NCBI GenBank assembly: GCA_017962745.1 | Contig: JAGCUR010000016.1 | Coordinates: 62,001 to 126,000, forward strand | Direction of reading: 5' to 3' | Length of the DNA stretch: 64,000 nucleotides | From: Bacilli bacterium | Lineage (GTDB): Bacteria; Bacillota_I; Bacilli_A; ML615J-28; CAG-698 | Shown: positions 26,126 through 35,685 of the stretch, piece by piece | Layout: the number at the start of each line of letters is the position of its first letter | How positions within the stretch are numbered: the first letter of the stretch is position 1 | Notes under the pieces: generated by a model | What the model was told of the DNA's origin: nothing | The model's database searches: none | Seen by the model: only the letters and a program-made list of their open reading frames with translations | Made by a program: the position numbers and the translations under genes

Positions 26126-27078
26126 TATTTAATACCCGAATGAGCCATCGTATTCATAACTTGTTTTTGAAGAATGATGAACAAAATCAAGTTAGGCAAG
26201 AATATGATTAAGCTCGATGCTGCTTGGATACCTTGGGCAGCGATAGAGTTTGTAGCGAGTGTCAAAGTTCCAAAGTAGTATGGTAAAGTCTTTAGCGCTT
26301 CATCAACGATATATAAAGCTGAAGTTTCGGTATTGTTCCATACAATTTGGAAGGCTAGAATTGCCACAGTTGCTAAGGCAGGTTTAACCATCGGTAGAGT
26401 CACATGCCAATATACTTGCCATTTTGTGGCACCATCGATGATCGCTGCTTCATTTAATTCCTTTGGAATTTGTTCCATAAACTGCTTAAGTAAGAATACC
26501 CCTACTGGCATTGCAATTAACGGAATTATATGCGCTAAGTATGTGTTAGCAATTCCTAAATATGTAATCATCATAAATCTTGGTACGGCAACCGCAATCG
26601 CAATAAACATAATGGCAAGTTGGTTTGCTGCATACAAGAACTTTTTACCTTTGAAATTTAAGTAAGTAAAAGCAAATGCTGCTAAACTACTTAAAAGTAA
26701 AGATATGATGATAACTAATATACTTACGATAATACTATTAAATAAATATCTGCCAAATGGAATATCGGTTTGTGAAGTCGCATTAACTAACGCTCTAAAG
26801 TTATCAAAGCTTATTCTACTCGCAAAGAACTTAGGAGGATATGCATATAACTCTTCGATCGGTTTAAATGCATGCGACACGATAAATAATATTGGTAGGA
26901 TTGTAAATACTAAAACTGGAAGTAAAATCAAATAAAATTTGATTTGACTTGGATGGAAGCCTTTAGGGTCAATCATTGCCCCAAAGTAAGAAGGCCTCTT
27001 TCTTCTTCTTTCTTTTGCTTCCATCTTTTTCTTCACTTTGTGAAGTTTTTTATTTTCGGATTCAGTAGTTCGCCTCAT
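26125..27078 (-). CDS. Carbohydrate ABC transporter permease (MalG type), second system
   Basis: A 317-residue permease with a basic N-terminal segment (KVKKKMEAKERRRKRP), six membrane spans and the EAA loop LNEAAIIDGATKWQVYWHVTLP. It forms a pair with the MalF-type gene just upstream and is diverged from the permease at 19.7-20.7 kb, so the operon encodes two distinct permease pairs. Stop and next start overlap as TAATG. Confidence 0.92.
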   Translation of the reverse strand: MRRTTESENKKLHKVKKKMEAKERRRKRPSYFGAMIDPKGFHPSQIKFYLILLPVLVFTILPILFIVSHAFKPIEELYAYPPKFFASRISFDNFRALVNATSQTDIPFGRYLFNSIIVSILVIIISLLLSSLAAFAFTYLNFKGKKFLYAANQLAIMFIAIAVAVPRFMMITYLGIANTYLAHIIPLIAMPVGVFLLKQFMEQIPKELNEAAIIDGATKWQVYWHVTLPMVKPALATVAILAFQIVWNNTETSALYIVDEALKTLPYYFGTLTLATNSIAAQGIQAASSLIIFLPNLILFIILQKQVMNTMAHSGIK

Positions 27079-27080
27079 AA

Positions 27081-28004
27081 TTAATCATCCGACTTAAATA
27101 AATGGTTAGCAACGAAATAGAATACAAGAACTAACATCAGTAATACTACTGATAAGCTTGAGGCATATCCCATTTCCATACGGCTAAATGCATAATCTTG
27201 CATATGGTCACTAATTAGCCAACCGGCTAGCTGTGGCGTTGGACTCGCACCGGTTAAGGCGCTAGCAAGGCCTGCTGAGTTAAATGTTGATACGATTGCC
27301 ATTACGGCACCGAACATCATTTGTGGTCTCATGCTAGGAATTGTAATATAAATAATTTCTTGGAATCTGTTTTTCATTCCATCTACATAAGCGGCCTCAT
27401 AAATTTCACGGTTGGTATTTAGGATACCTGATAACATAGCTAAGAAACCAATACCCATACTGCTCCACAACCCTACAAATACCATAATGATAAAGATGGT
27501 AGTTTTATCTTGAAGGAATTGAAGCGGTTCGTTAACGATTCCCCAGCTTAGAAGTAGGTAGTTAATGTAACCTCTACTATCACCACTAAACATTGCTTTC
27601 CAAACAACTGATATTAATACGCTACCAGTCAGTGATGGACTATAAAGGATAATAGCAGCTACATTTCTAAACCTTCTTGGTAGTTGGGCTAAAACCCAAG
27701 CTAGGAAGAATGCTAACATGTAGCCAACCGGACCAACAATTAAAGCATATTTGATCGTGTTAGGTAATGCTGATTGCATAAAGTCTAAATCTTGTGTAAA
27801 CAGTGTTACATAATTTGTTAGACCTATGAATCTTGGCATATTAACACCATCGTAATAAGCAAACGATAATAAGAAGGAAATTAATATTAGTAGTACTACA
27901 AATATTAAGAAAATTATCGCATAAGGCCCAATAAACAAGTAGGCAGTATTAAATCTACGATTTCTTGTTTTATGATCTTTTGTTATAACTTGCGATTTAT
28001 TCAC
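27081..28004 (-). CDS. Sugar ABC transporter permease (MalF type), second system
   Basis: A 307-residue permease with six spans and the EAA loop IYEAAYVDGMKNRFQEIIYITIPSMRP split by its cytosolic turn. The start is GTG at 28004, with AGAGGT seven bases upstream, lying inside the last codons of the solute-binding protein gene. Gene order binding protein, MalF, MalG is standard for family 1 sugar importers. Confidence 0.92.
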   Translation of the reverse strand: MNKSQVITKDHKTRNRRFNTAYLFIGPYAIIFLIFVVLLILISFLLSFAYYDGVNMPRFIGLTNYVTLFTQDLDFMQSALPNTIKYALIVGPVGYMLAFFLAWVLAQLPRRFRNVAAIILYSPSLTGSVLISVVWKAMFSGDSRGYINYLLLSWGIVNEPLQFLQDKTTIFIIMVFVGLWSSMGIGFLAMLSGILNTNREIYEAAYVDGMKNRFQEIIYITIPSMRPQMMFGAVMAIVSTFNSAGLASALTGASPTPQLAGWLISDHMQDYAFSRMEMGYASSLSVVLLMLVLVFYFVANHLFKSDD

Positions 28005-30996
28005 TTTGTCTACCTCTTACCCATCTAGAAATATTAGAGTTATTTGGTACTACATAACTTGAATTAGTTGTTCCTTCTTCAACTAAATTAAATTCACGAT
28101 ATTTTCGATATAATTCGCGGTTCATCTTATCAACCGATTCACTTACCGCTACTCTTACGTCCATTCTATCGATTACAACTTTATTCCAAATGTTTGATAG
28201 CTCCCTTTCTACCACATAACTTCCTGGTAGAACTGCAGGAATTCTTGACCACTTAGCAGCAAGTGATACTTGTTCTTTAATCTCACGATCCCAAGGGCTT
28301 CTCTTTAATGCATCTACATTAGCAGGAATTACTAAATATTTTTCGCCTAGACGCATTTGAATGTTTTGTAAATATTCAACTTGCGTATCAGTAGAATGCC
28401 ACCATTTTAAGAAATTCCAAGCTTCATCTTTCATCTTTGAATTCTTAAACATGATTGAACACTTACCATAAGCCGTTGCCCATCTTTCAACTTCGCCATC
28501 ATCATCAGTATCAAATCCTGGAATTGGGCTAATGCCCCACTGACCAGTTAGTTCAGGAGATGCATATTTAAGTTGTAAATACATATCAATAGTTCCAACC
28601 CCAATAGGTAGCGTTCCTGATCTAAAGTGTTCGAAGAAGTTAGATACTTGAAGTGGCATATTATAAACATTGAATAAATCTGTCATATAAGTAATTGCAC
28701 TAATTACTTCTTCGCTATCTACAGTAGTTGTAACACCACTTTCACTAAATACTTCGCCACCGAATAAATAAATAAACTGAGTTGTGGCTCCAAAGTTTTT
28801 GTATGTAGAATCTGATCCTAAAGGATGATAGAAATTCATCTGATAACTTTGAAGAATTGGTAACATCTTAAGCACTTCTTCCCAAGTTGATGGTACATCT
28901 AAATCTAGATAATCTAGAATATCTTTACGATAAAACATGATATACATACCTTGAGTTTCAGGAATCGCATAAACACCATCTTTACAAATAACTGGTGTAA
29001 AGCAGTTAGCGTAAATATTAGATGTAACTTCCTCAAAATCTTCAAAAACTTTAAGGTCTTGTAAAATACCACGAAGAGCATAACTATAAGGTTCCCAACT
29101 ATCGATACTTAATACTAAGTCAGGATTAGTCTTAGTAGCATTATTTAAAACTATCTTTTGTGTCGATGGTAAAATACTAATCTTTACTTTTTGACCAGTA
29201 GCTGCTGTATATTCATCATCAACCATGTTTTGAAGAATATCTAAGTATAAAGTTGATTGGGCAATCCATACTTCTAAGACATCATCATTAGCATTTCCTG
29301 ATACTTTGTATCGCTTGTCAAAGAATGAATATACAAATGATTTAATGCTAAACCATGCTTTTGCAAAGATATTAGATTTAGCTTTTGGAAGCTTATCAGT
29401 ACCATTGTATAAATAAATACAATCAATATTCATCGGTTCACTAAGTAGTGTACCAATTGCATTACCAATTAATTGGTAAGCTGAACCGCTTCCAGAATTA
29501 AGTTGGTTAAGCTTTAAATGAATTCGATTCGGTCTAGCACATAACTTCTTAAGAAGTTTTGATGCATTATGTAATGTTTGAATTTCTGATGCTTCCCTAG
29601 ATTCTGGGTTCATCGCATTAATAGCATCATATACATCATCAACACGCTTTGCGAAGTTTTGCAAGATTTCAACTAAATCAGGAATATATTTTAATAAATT
29701 CCAATCATTATAAGCATTCGATGATGATCCAGTAATTGATGCAACCAGTAAACCTAGGCTATTAATGCCATCCATTACTGAATATAATTCTTGAATGTAA
29801 TCATTGTATCTACATAAACTAGTTTCAATCGTAATCGTATATGGATGTCCCGCTTCAAAATAGAACATGTATGGATTTCCACTACCATCACTTAATGTGT
29901 GATTACGCCATTTTTGCGTTTCTGGAAAAGCATATCCTGCCATTTCGCTAAACGGAATTTTCCCATCTATATAAATGTTCTTCATTGCATTTAAGCCTTT
30001 TAAACTATTTTGTAAATACTTAAATGCAATACTATAAAGACCCGTTTCTTCCACAGTTATTTCATAAGAATAACTTGTACCACCTCTACTCGAAGATGAT
30101 CCATCAACCATATTTAAAACGGTATTTTTATAAGCTGAAGGAGTCATTCCGGGATCTTTATAATAAGAAGCTTTAATTTCAATATCATTTTTATACTTGA
30201 ATGATTCGGCTTGAATTGTATTAATTCCGCCTACTACTTTCGCATTATTATAATTACTGATGTAGTCATTATAATCACTCAAGTTTTCTTTACCTTTAAT
30301 GTAAAACTCTTCAATTTCTAAGTCATAATCAAAGGTTTTAATTGTGACGATGTTTTCGCCTTCTTCAAGTAAGAAATAGAATGGCTCAATGTATCTTGCA
30401 TTGACATCATCAAAATAATATTTGTATGCTTTATCAATCGATACTGAGTAAGGAAGTAGTTCGTTTCCAAAACTATTGTAACGTTTTGCTTCTTCCCTAA
30501 CTTCAAGTTCCCACATTACCTCAAGCGGTAATTCAGATGCTTCATTGTATGGAATCACGCCATTTACTTTAATTTCAATATATGGTTCATCATCAAACTC
30601 AGAAGCAATTCGATATAGCATACCCATATGATATAACCCTTTAGCAGGGGCAGTTATAATCATATTGAATGATTGATCCACTTCTAGTAAGGCTGCCTTT
30701 CCTTCCTCATTATTAATATAATCGATTTCAGGATTTAGAGCTTCTACTGCTGGATCATCGATACTAAAGCGTACTTCGTCGATATTAGATTTACTAAAAT
30801 CTTTCGATAATCTATTTAATGTTTGGAAGTAAGCAGTTTCTCTGAATTCAGAAGTATCTATGCTTGAGGTACTGCTAGCGGGATCGCTAGCAGATACCTT
30901 CATAAAGCAAAGAGATAAGATAGCTATGATAGCAAGAGCAATCATTGCTATTTTATTTAAGTATTTAATTGCGTTCGGTTTCAGTTTTTTATTCAT
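27997..30996 (-). CDS. Large extracellular solute-binding protein with extra N-terminal domains
   Basis: A 999-residue exported protein. The C-terminal 400 residues (about 570-965) are a family 1 solute-binding domain: VWIAQSTLYLDILQNMVDDEY, PDLVLSIDSWEPYSYA, DGVYAIPETQGMYIMFYRK and the closing helices AWNFLKWWHSTDTQ. About 500 residues in front hold two beta-sandwich-like parts, each with a segment resembling a ligand-binding face (IEIKVNGVIPYNEASELP; KNIYIDGKIPFSEMAG), plus a helical linker. The signal ends VSASDP with no lipobox, unusual for a Gram-positive binding protein, so anchoring is unclear. It probably serves the permeases directly downstream. Confidence 0.85.
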   Translation of the reverse strand: MNKKLKPNAIKYLNKIAMIALAIIAILSLCFMKVSASDPASSTSSIDTSEFRETAYFQTLNRLSKDFSKSNIDEVRFSIDDPAVEALNPEIDYINNEEGKAALLEVDQSFNMIITAPAKGLYHMGMLYRIASEFDDEPYIEIKVNGVIPYNEASELPLEVMWELEVREEAKRYNSFGNELLPYSVSIDKAYKYYFDDVNARYIEPFYFLLEEGENIVTIKTFDYDLEIEEFYIKGKENLSDYNDYISNYNNAKVVGGINTIQAESFKYKNDIEIKASYYKDPGMTPSAYKNTVLNMVDGSSSSRGGTSYSYEITVEETGLYSIAFKYLQNSLKGLNAMKNIYIDGKIPFSEMAGYAFPETQKWRNHTLSDGSGNPYMFYFEAGHPYTITIETSLCRYNDYIQELYSVMDGINSLGLLVASITGSSSNAYNDWNLLKYIPDLVEILQNFAKRVDDVYDAINAMNPESREASEIQTLHNASKLLKKLCARPNRIHLKLNQLNSGSGSAYQLIGNAIGTLLSEPMNIDCIYLYNGTDKLPKAKSNIFAKAWFSIKSFVYSFFDKRYKVSGNANDDVLEVWIAQSTLYLDILQNMVDDEYTAATGQKVKISILPSTQKIVLNNATKTNPDLVLSIDSWEPYSYALRGILQDLKVFEDFEEVTSNIYANCFTPVICKDGVYAIPETQGMYIMFYRKDILDYLDLDVPSTWEEVLKMLPILQSYQMNFYHPLGSDSTYKNFGATTQFIYLFGGEVFSESGVTTTVDSEEVISAITYMTDLFNVYNMPLQVSNFFEHFRSGTLPIGVGTIDMYLQLKYASPELTGQWGISPIPGFDTDDDGEVERWATAYGKCSIMFKNSKMKDEAWNFLKWWHSTDTQVEYLQNIQMRLGEKYLVIPANVDALKRSPWDREIKEQVSLAAKWSRIPAVLPGSYVVERELSNIWNKVVIDRMDVRVAVSESVDKMNRELYRKYREFNLVEEGTTNSSYVVPNNSNISRWVRGRQSE

Positions 30997-31023
30997 ACTG
31001 AATACCTCTTTTCTTATTATATT

Positions 31024-32589
31024 TTAGTTGTTTTGATGAGAAGCAATTGATTCTTCTAAAGCAGCAAGAGCATTATTGTAGCCTTGCATAGCAGCTAATT
31101 GAATAGTTTCATATAGAGTAGCATAATGTGCTTCGCCGTTTAGAATTGATGCTAAATAATCTTTGAATGTATTTTCACCAAAATCCCAAGCAACGATTTC
31201 TTTATTAGCCTTAATTGCGCCATTTCTTAATGATTCAGCGAAGTTAACAGCACCAAATCCAGGAGCAGTTTCTGTATATGGAATATGATCCCAAATTAGG
31301 TTTTCACCACGAGCATTATATCCATAATCAGATACTGGATAAGGATAGTTATTAGCTGACATATATAATTCATTGCCATATTCTTCATATAGAGCATATC
31401 TTGTAATAATACCTTCTTGATCAAAGCTCATCCACTTTAATAATTGGTAAGCGGCTGCTTTGTTTTCGCATAATTGACAAACACCAGCGATATCTGTGTT
31501 TCCACCAGTTACACCGCTTGGGCCTGGATATACATCCCATTCAAATAATAAGTCAGCCATAACGTTCTTGAATGACCAAGCTGGTTCACGCCAAATAGCA
31601 ACTTGACCAGAGTATCTAGGATCATCAGTGCTTCCGTAATATGCGCTTAATGTTTCTTCATCTAGAGCATTAACTAACCAACCTTCAGATAAGCCTTGTT
31701 CCATCTTAGCCATTGCATTGATGTATGCTAAGTCATCAAAGTTGAACTTAGTTCCATCAAAGCCATATGCTAACCATTTAGCACCTTCTGTAGGATTATC
31801 TTTAAGTTTCATGATCTTTGGTAATTCAAAATAATATTGTTCAGTTCCAAAAACACCAATCTTATGTTCAGTTCCTCTAGCTGCATATACTGCTTTAGCG
31901 ATTGATTCCATTTGTTCCCATGTCCAATCATATTTAGGAGCAGGAATGTTGCAACTTGCAAGTAAGTCTTTATTGATGATCCAAATTTCTGGATAAACGA
32001 ATGTTGGTAAGCAATATCTCTTGCCTTTATATAATCCTAAATCTTTAAGACTATCAAACATGTATTTAGCATCATCATCATGATCAAAGAATGATCCGAT
32101 ATCAGCTAACATATTATATGGTAATAAGTTTTCTAATCTATTGATTAGGAAAACATCTGGAAGTTGATTATCATCAACACTACCTTCAAGTCGAGCTAAT
32201 AAGTTAGTTTCAAATTCGTAGTCTTCACCAACAGGCATCATCTCTACAGTGATGTTTGGATATTTTTCCATAAATGCTCTAAGCATTAAAGTATCAATAG
32301 TGACAACTTCTGGATCAACCCATTGCCATGTAGCGTAAGTTAAAGTAATTTCTTTTTCTTGCCAATCAGGAGTGCCGTTTTTATCTGCATCCCAGAATAA
32401 TTCATTTTCTGTCCATTCGTGTTGTTGGCCGCCACCTTGACCTTGGCCTCCGCCTTGGCCGCCACCTTGGCCGCCACCGCCACCACCATTACCGCCTGGT
32501 TCTTCACCGCAGGCGATTAATGCTAATGCAAGTAAGCTAACGAAGCATAGCATAACAAGTTTAGGTAAAAATTTCATAATTCTTTTCAT
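31024..32589 (-). CDS. Sugar-binding lipoprotein (family 1 solute-binding protein)
   Basis: A 521-residue lipoprotein with lipobox LIACG (Cys about 27), then a Gly/Gln-rich flexible linker (about 30-56, runs of GGGQ) and a binding domain: ITLTYATWQWVDPE, FMEKYPNITVEMM, LPDVFLINRLENLLPY, PTFVYPEIWIINKDLL, AAAYQLLKWMSFD. The segment WDADKNGTPDWQEKE resembles a calcium-binding dockerin or thrombospondin type 3 repeat. AAGGAGA precedes the ATG. It is the second binding protein of the operon and may feed the permeases at 19.7-21.8 kb. Confidence 0.92.
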   Translation of the reverse strand: MKRIMKFLPKLVMLCFVSLLALALIACGEEPGGNGGGGGGQGGGQGGGQGQGGGQQHEWTENELFWDADKNGTPDWQEKEITLTYATWQWVDPEVVTIDTLMLRAFMEKYPNITVEMMPVGEDYEFETNLLARLEGSVDDNQLPDVFLINRLENLLPYNMLADIGSFFDHDDDAKYMFDSLKDLGLYKGKRYCLPTFVYPEIWIINKDLLASCNIPAPKYDWTWEQMESIAKAVYAARGTEHKIGVFGTEQYYFELPKIMKLKDNPTEGAKWLAYGFDGTKFNFDDLAYINAMAKMEQGLSEGWLVNALDEETLSAYYGSTDDPRYSGQVAIWREPAWSFKNVMADLLFEWDVYPGPSGVTGGNTDIAGVCQLCENKAAAYQLLKWMSFDQEGIITRYALYEEYGNELYMSANNYPYPVSDYGYNARGENLIWDHIPYTETAPGFGAVNFAESLRNGAIKANKEIVAWDFGENTFKDYLASILNGEAHYATLYETIQLAAMQGYNNALAALEESIASHQNN

Positions 32590-32603
32590 TGTTCTCTCCT
32601 TAC

Positions 32604-33617
32604 TTATTTCATTATTTCCTTAATCAATTCATCTACTTTACAAGTAGCGACACAACAGAATCTATCTGCACCACCATAATATACATATAGTGTGTCCCCA
32701 ACAATTACATTACCTGTTGGGAAGGTACAGCCGTTATAAAACCCTTTTGTTTCATAATCTTCAGTTGGTTCTAAAATAAAATCTTTAGTCTGACCAAGAA
32801 TCTTTTCTGGGTTATTTAAATCTAGTAGCAATGCCCCAACTCTATAAGTATCATCCACATCTGATACACCATGATATAAAACTAACCAACCATCTTTAGT
32901 TCTAAGTGGTGGAGTTGATCCGCCTAATTTCTTCTTTTCCCAATCATTTTTCGGAGTTAAGAATAATTTTGCTTCGCCCCAATCGAGACAGTTATCAGAA
33001 TAGTTGATCCAAATTGATGGAACGTCACATCCATATTCAGGTCCATATGCTTCCATTGGACGTTCGAATCTCACAAATTTCCCATTAATTTTTTCCGGGA
33101 ATAAGATAACATCGCGGTTATCTGAATCATATTTAGTAATTCTACCTAATTTTTTCCAATGGATTAAATCAGGTGAAATCGCTAATGCTGTTTGACTAAC
33201 ATTCCAACGAAGTCCAGTTGGTAAAAAGTCATTCATTGGTAGGTCAATTGTGACCTTTTTATCATCGCGCCAGTATTGACCGGGCGCCCAAGGACGATAT
33301 GCATAAGTTAAGAAAAATTCATTATCAAACTTAACTAATCTTGGGTCTTCGCAACAACCAGCATCATATCCGTTAGGAGTTGGTGCTAAAACTGGTTTAT
33401 CTGAATACCTTTCAAAATTAAAACCATCTTTAGAAGTAGCTAATCCTAAATAAATGAAGTGATCTCTATCATTACCAGCTGCACGATATAGCATATAAAA
33501 TGTACCATTTTCATACCAAGCAGCAGGGTTACATACTACTAATTCTTCCCACTGATTTTTGGGATTTGGTTTTAAGATTGGATTTCCTTCGTATTTTTTT
33601 AATCTAAATGGAATCAT
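32604..33617 (-). CDS. GH130 beta-mannoside phosphorylase
   Basis: Cytosolic five-bladed propeller enzyme expected to cleave a beta-mannoside with phosphate and give mannose-1-phosphate. The 337 residues have the GH130 signatures YEGNPILKP, MLYRAAGND and CCEDPRLVKF, with the putative general acid Asp 91 in EDPR. No signal peptide. The exact substrate (mannosyl-glucose, mannobiose, longer chains or N-glycan core) cannot be decided from sequence alone. AAGGAGG precedes the ATG. Confidence 0.88.
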   Translation of the reverse strand: MIPFRLKKYEGNPILKPNPKNQWEELVVCNPAAWYENGTFYMLYRAAGNDRDHFIYLGLATSKDGFNFERYSDKPVLAPTPNGYDAGCCEDPRLVKFDNEFFLTYAYRPWAPGQYWRDDKKVTIDLPMNDFLPTGLRWNVSQTALAISPDLIHWKKLGRITKYDSDNRDVILFPEKINGKFVRFERPMEAYGPEYGCDVPSIWINYSDNCLDWGEAKLFLTPKNDWEKKKLGGSTPPLRTKDGWLVLYHGVSDVDDTYRVGALLLDLNNPEKILGQTKDFILEPTEDYETKGFYNGCTFPTGNVIVGDTLYVYYGGADRFCCVATCKVDELIKEIMK

Positions 33618-33629
33618 TACTTCCTCCTT

Positions 33630-35684
33630 TTATTCAATAATAAATGCGATATCATTGGTAAATGCTGGGAAGTTAACGGTAACCGATCCATCACTTACTG
33701 TGATACTATTTGAAGATATTTGATAACCGGTATTAGTGTTATAAATAGTTAGAGTATATGTACCATCTGTGAATGGAATAACTACATTAATGTTATTTAA
33801 TTCACCAGTAGCATTGTTATACTTCCAAGCTGTATCATAAACATATCCATAAATGCGATTATCAAATCGATATCCAAGTAGGCCTACGCCACTTGATTTG
33901 CTAACGCCACTTAAAGTTCTAAGTTGCTTATAATCAGCACCTTTTAGATTAAGTAGTTTAGCATATGCTCCGGCACCTGCAAATTGATGATATAGATCAT
34001 ATGGATGAACATATGAATCCCACCACCAGTTCATAGCTCCACTGGCACCACCGCCCATCATACCAGCCCAACTAGCTTGTTTAAGGCTAACACCTTGTGG
34101 ATCTAGACGATAATTGTTTTGACCATTTTCCCAGTCTATACCGATTTCAGCGTAAAGGACTGGTTTTTTATATTGGCTATATAGTTTATCTTGAACACTA
34201 GGAAGCGCTTCACAAATATTTTTATTAGCATATCCATAGTTATGTGGACATACAAAATCAATTTCATCTAAAGTAAATGCTAAACCTTGTTCAGTTTTAT
34301 ATGATGTAGAGACCATATGGCCATATGGATCATTTGCTTTAATAAATGTTGCCATTTCTTTGTGCCAATTCTTAATATTTACCGCATTGATTGAAGCATT
34401 ATCTGTCCAATCTACTTCGTTAAATAATTCCCAGCACATGATATGATCGCAGTAACCATATCTTGCAACAATGTACATTAATTCGTTTTTATAAACTTTT
34501 TTAGCTTCATCATTTGTAAAGAATTGTTCTGGTTTTGTTAGGATTCCACCTTTAGCAACATTATATGGATTTGATGCCCATTCAGCGTTAGTTTGTGATG
34601 AGAACTGGCCATGGTTAACTAGCGTTAACATAATGTATTGATCAAATTGATCCGCATATTCTAAGGTTCTATCTAACCTTGCGGCATAATTTAATCTATC
34701 GCTTAAATCATAAATACTTTTACCCCAGTGTAAGCAAAAGCCCCATGTAGCCATCCAAATACGCGCGATATTCATATTGTTATTATGAGCATTTAAGAAC
34801 CATACATAAAAGTCATATGTCTTACGTGAATTATTAGTCCACCAACCAATATTTTCACCAATTGGCATGAATGTTGAGCCATCTTCGTACATAAATACAC
34901 GATTATTAGATTTATCTACTTGGATTTGACCTTTGTATTCTTCTTCGCTATCAGCAACTTCTATATTGCCGCTTAATTCTTCGTAAGTATTTTCACCTAA
35001 AGCGACACAAATTTTATAGCTCCACTGTCCAGCTTCATCTGGTCTAAAACGAATACGATATTCCGGATCGCCTCTAAAATTAACCATTTCTAGGCCATCA
35101 GGTTCACCTGGTTTAGCAGTTCCTGTAGACATATTAGTATTTAGGCTAATAACATAATCGCGATACCAGAAAGCTGAAGCTTTAATTTCTTTATTAGTTG
35201 GCGATGTAAATACTCCATAAACATGAATTGCATTATAATCAAATGGATTATAACTTTCTTTAATAAAGCCTAAATTTCTTTCTTCTAAAGCAATCTCAAC
35301 TTTTTCATGAATTACTGGAGCGCTAATCGTATTTATTCCACAAAACAGACTCACTCTTGTTTCCTTTTTTTCCCTTACATTAATATCATATTCTTGAATC
35401 TTATCTTCTACTTGGATTTTAATCGTCGCCGTGCCTTGTTTTATGCCGGTGATTACTCCGTTTTCTACAGTAGCAACGGTTTCATCGCTACTTGACCAAA
35501 CCACTTCTTCATCACTTCCATCAACTTTAGCTGATAATGTTATTTGTTCACCCACATATACATTATTAGCGCCGCTAATCGAAATGATTATTTTACGCGT
35601 CGGTTCTTCTTCGCAACCACCTAAGACAAGGATAAATAAGCAAGCCATTACCAAGAATAGTAATTTCTTTATCCTAGTTGCCAT
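33630..35684 (-). CDS. Surface lipoprotein glycoside hydrolase (Big2, DUF5060, GH5-like barrel)
   Basis: Probable endo-acting mannanase of 684 residues, placed outside the cell. The lipobox is LGGC (Cys 24). Domains: Big2 (33-103, ITLSAKVDGSDEEVVWSSSD), a DUF5060-like beta domain (about 118-225, ending RFRPDEAGQWSYKICV), a GH5-like barrel (about 255-590) and a C-terminal beta-sandwich (600-684). Candidate catalytic residues are Glu 423 in WELFNEVDW (acid/base) and Glu 513 in YAEIGID (nucleophile), the GH5/clan A arrangement. Aromatic residues are abundant around the barrel (NIGWWTN, NWWWDSY). Mannan as substrate is inferred from the GH130 and GH2 neighbours. The ATG follows the upstream TAA by one base. 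Confidence 0.82.
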   Translation of the reverse strand: MATRIKKLLFLVMACLFILVLGGCEEEPTRKIIISISGANNVYVGEQITLSAKVDGSDEEVVWSSSDETVATVENGVITGIKQGTATIKIQVEDKIQEYDINVREKKETRVSLFCGINTISAPVIHEKVEIALEERNLGFIKESYNPFDYNAIHVYGVFTSPTNKEIKASAFWYRDYVISLNTNMSTGTAKPGEPDGLEMVNFRGDPEYRIRFRPDEAGQWSYKICVALGENTYEELSGNIEVADSEEEYKGQIQVDKSNNRVFMYEDGSTFMPIGENIGWWTNNSRKTYDFYVWFLNAHNNNMNIARIWMATWGFCLHWGKSIYDLSDRLNYAARLDRTLEYADQFDQYIMLTLVNHGQFSSQTNAEWASNPYNVAKGGILTKPEQFFTNDEAKKVYKNELMYIVARYGYCDHIMCWELFNEVDWTDNASINAVNIKNWHKEMATFIKANDPYGHMVSTSYKTEQGLAFTLDEIDFVCPHNYGYANKNICEALPSVQDKLYSQYKKPVLYAEIGIDWENGQNNYRLDPQGVSLKQASWAGMMGGGASGAMNWWWDSYVHPYDLYHQFAGAGAYAKLLNLKGADYKQLRTLSGVSKSSGVGLLGYRFDNRIYGYVYDTAWKYNNATGELNNINVVIPFTDGTYTLTIYNTNTGYQISSNSITVSDGSVTVNFPAFTNDIAFIIE

Positions 35685-35685
35685 T

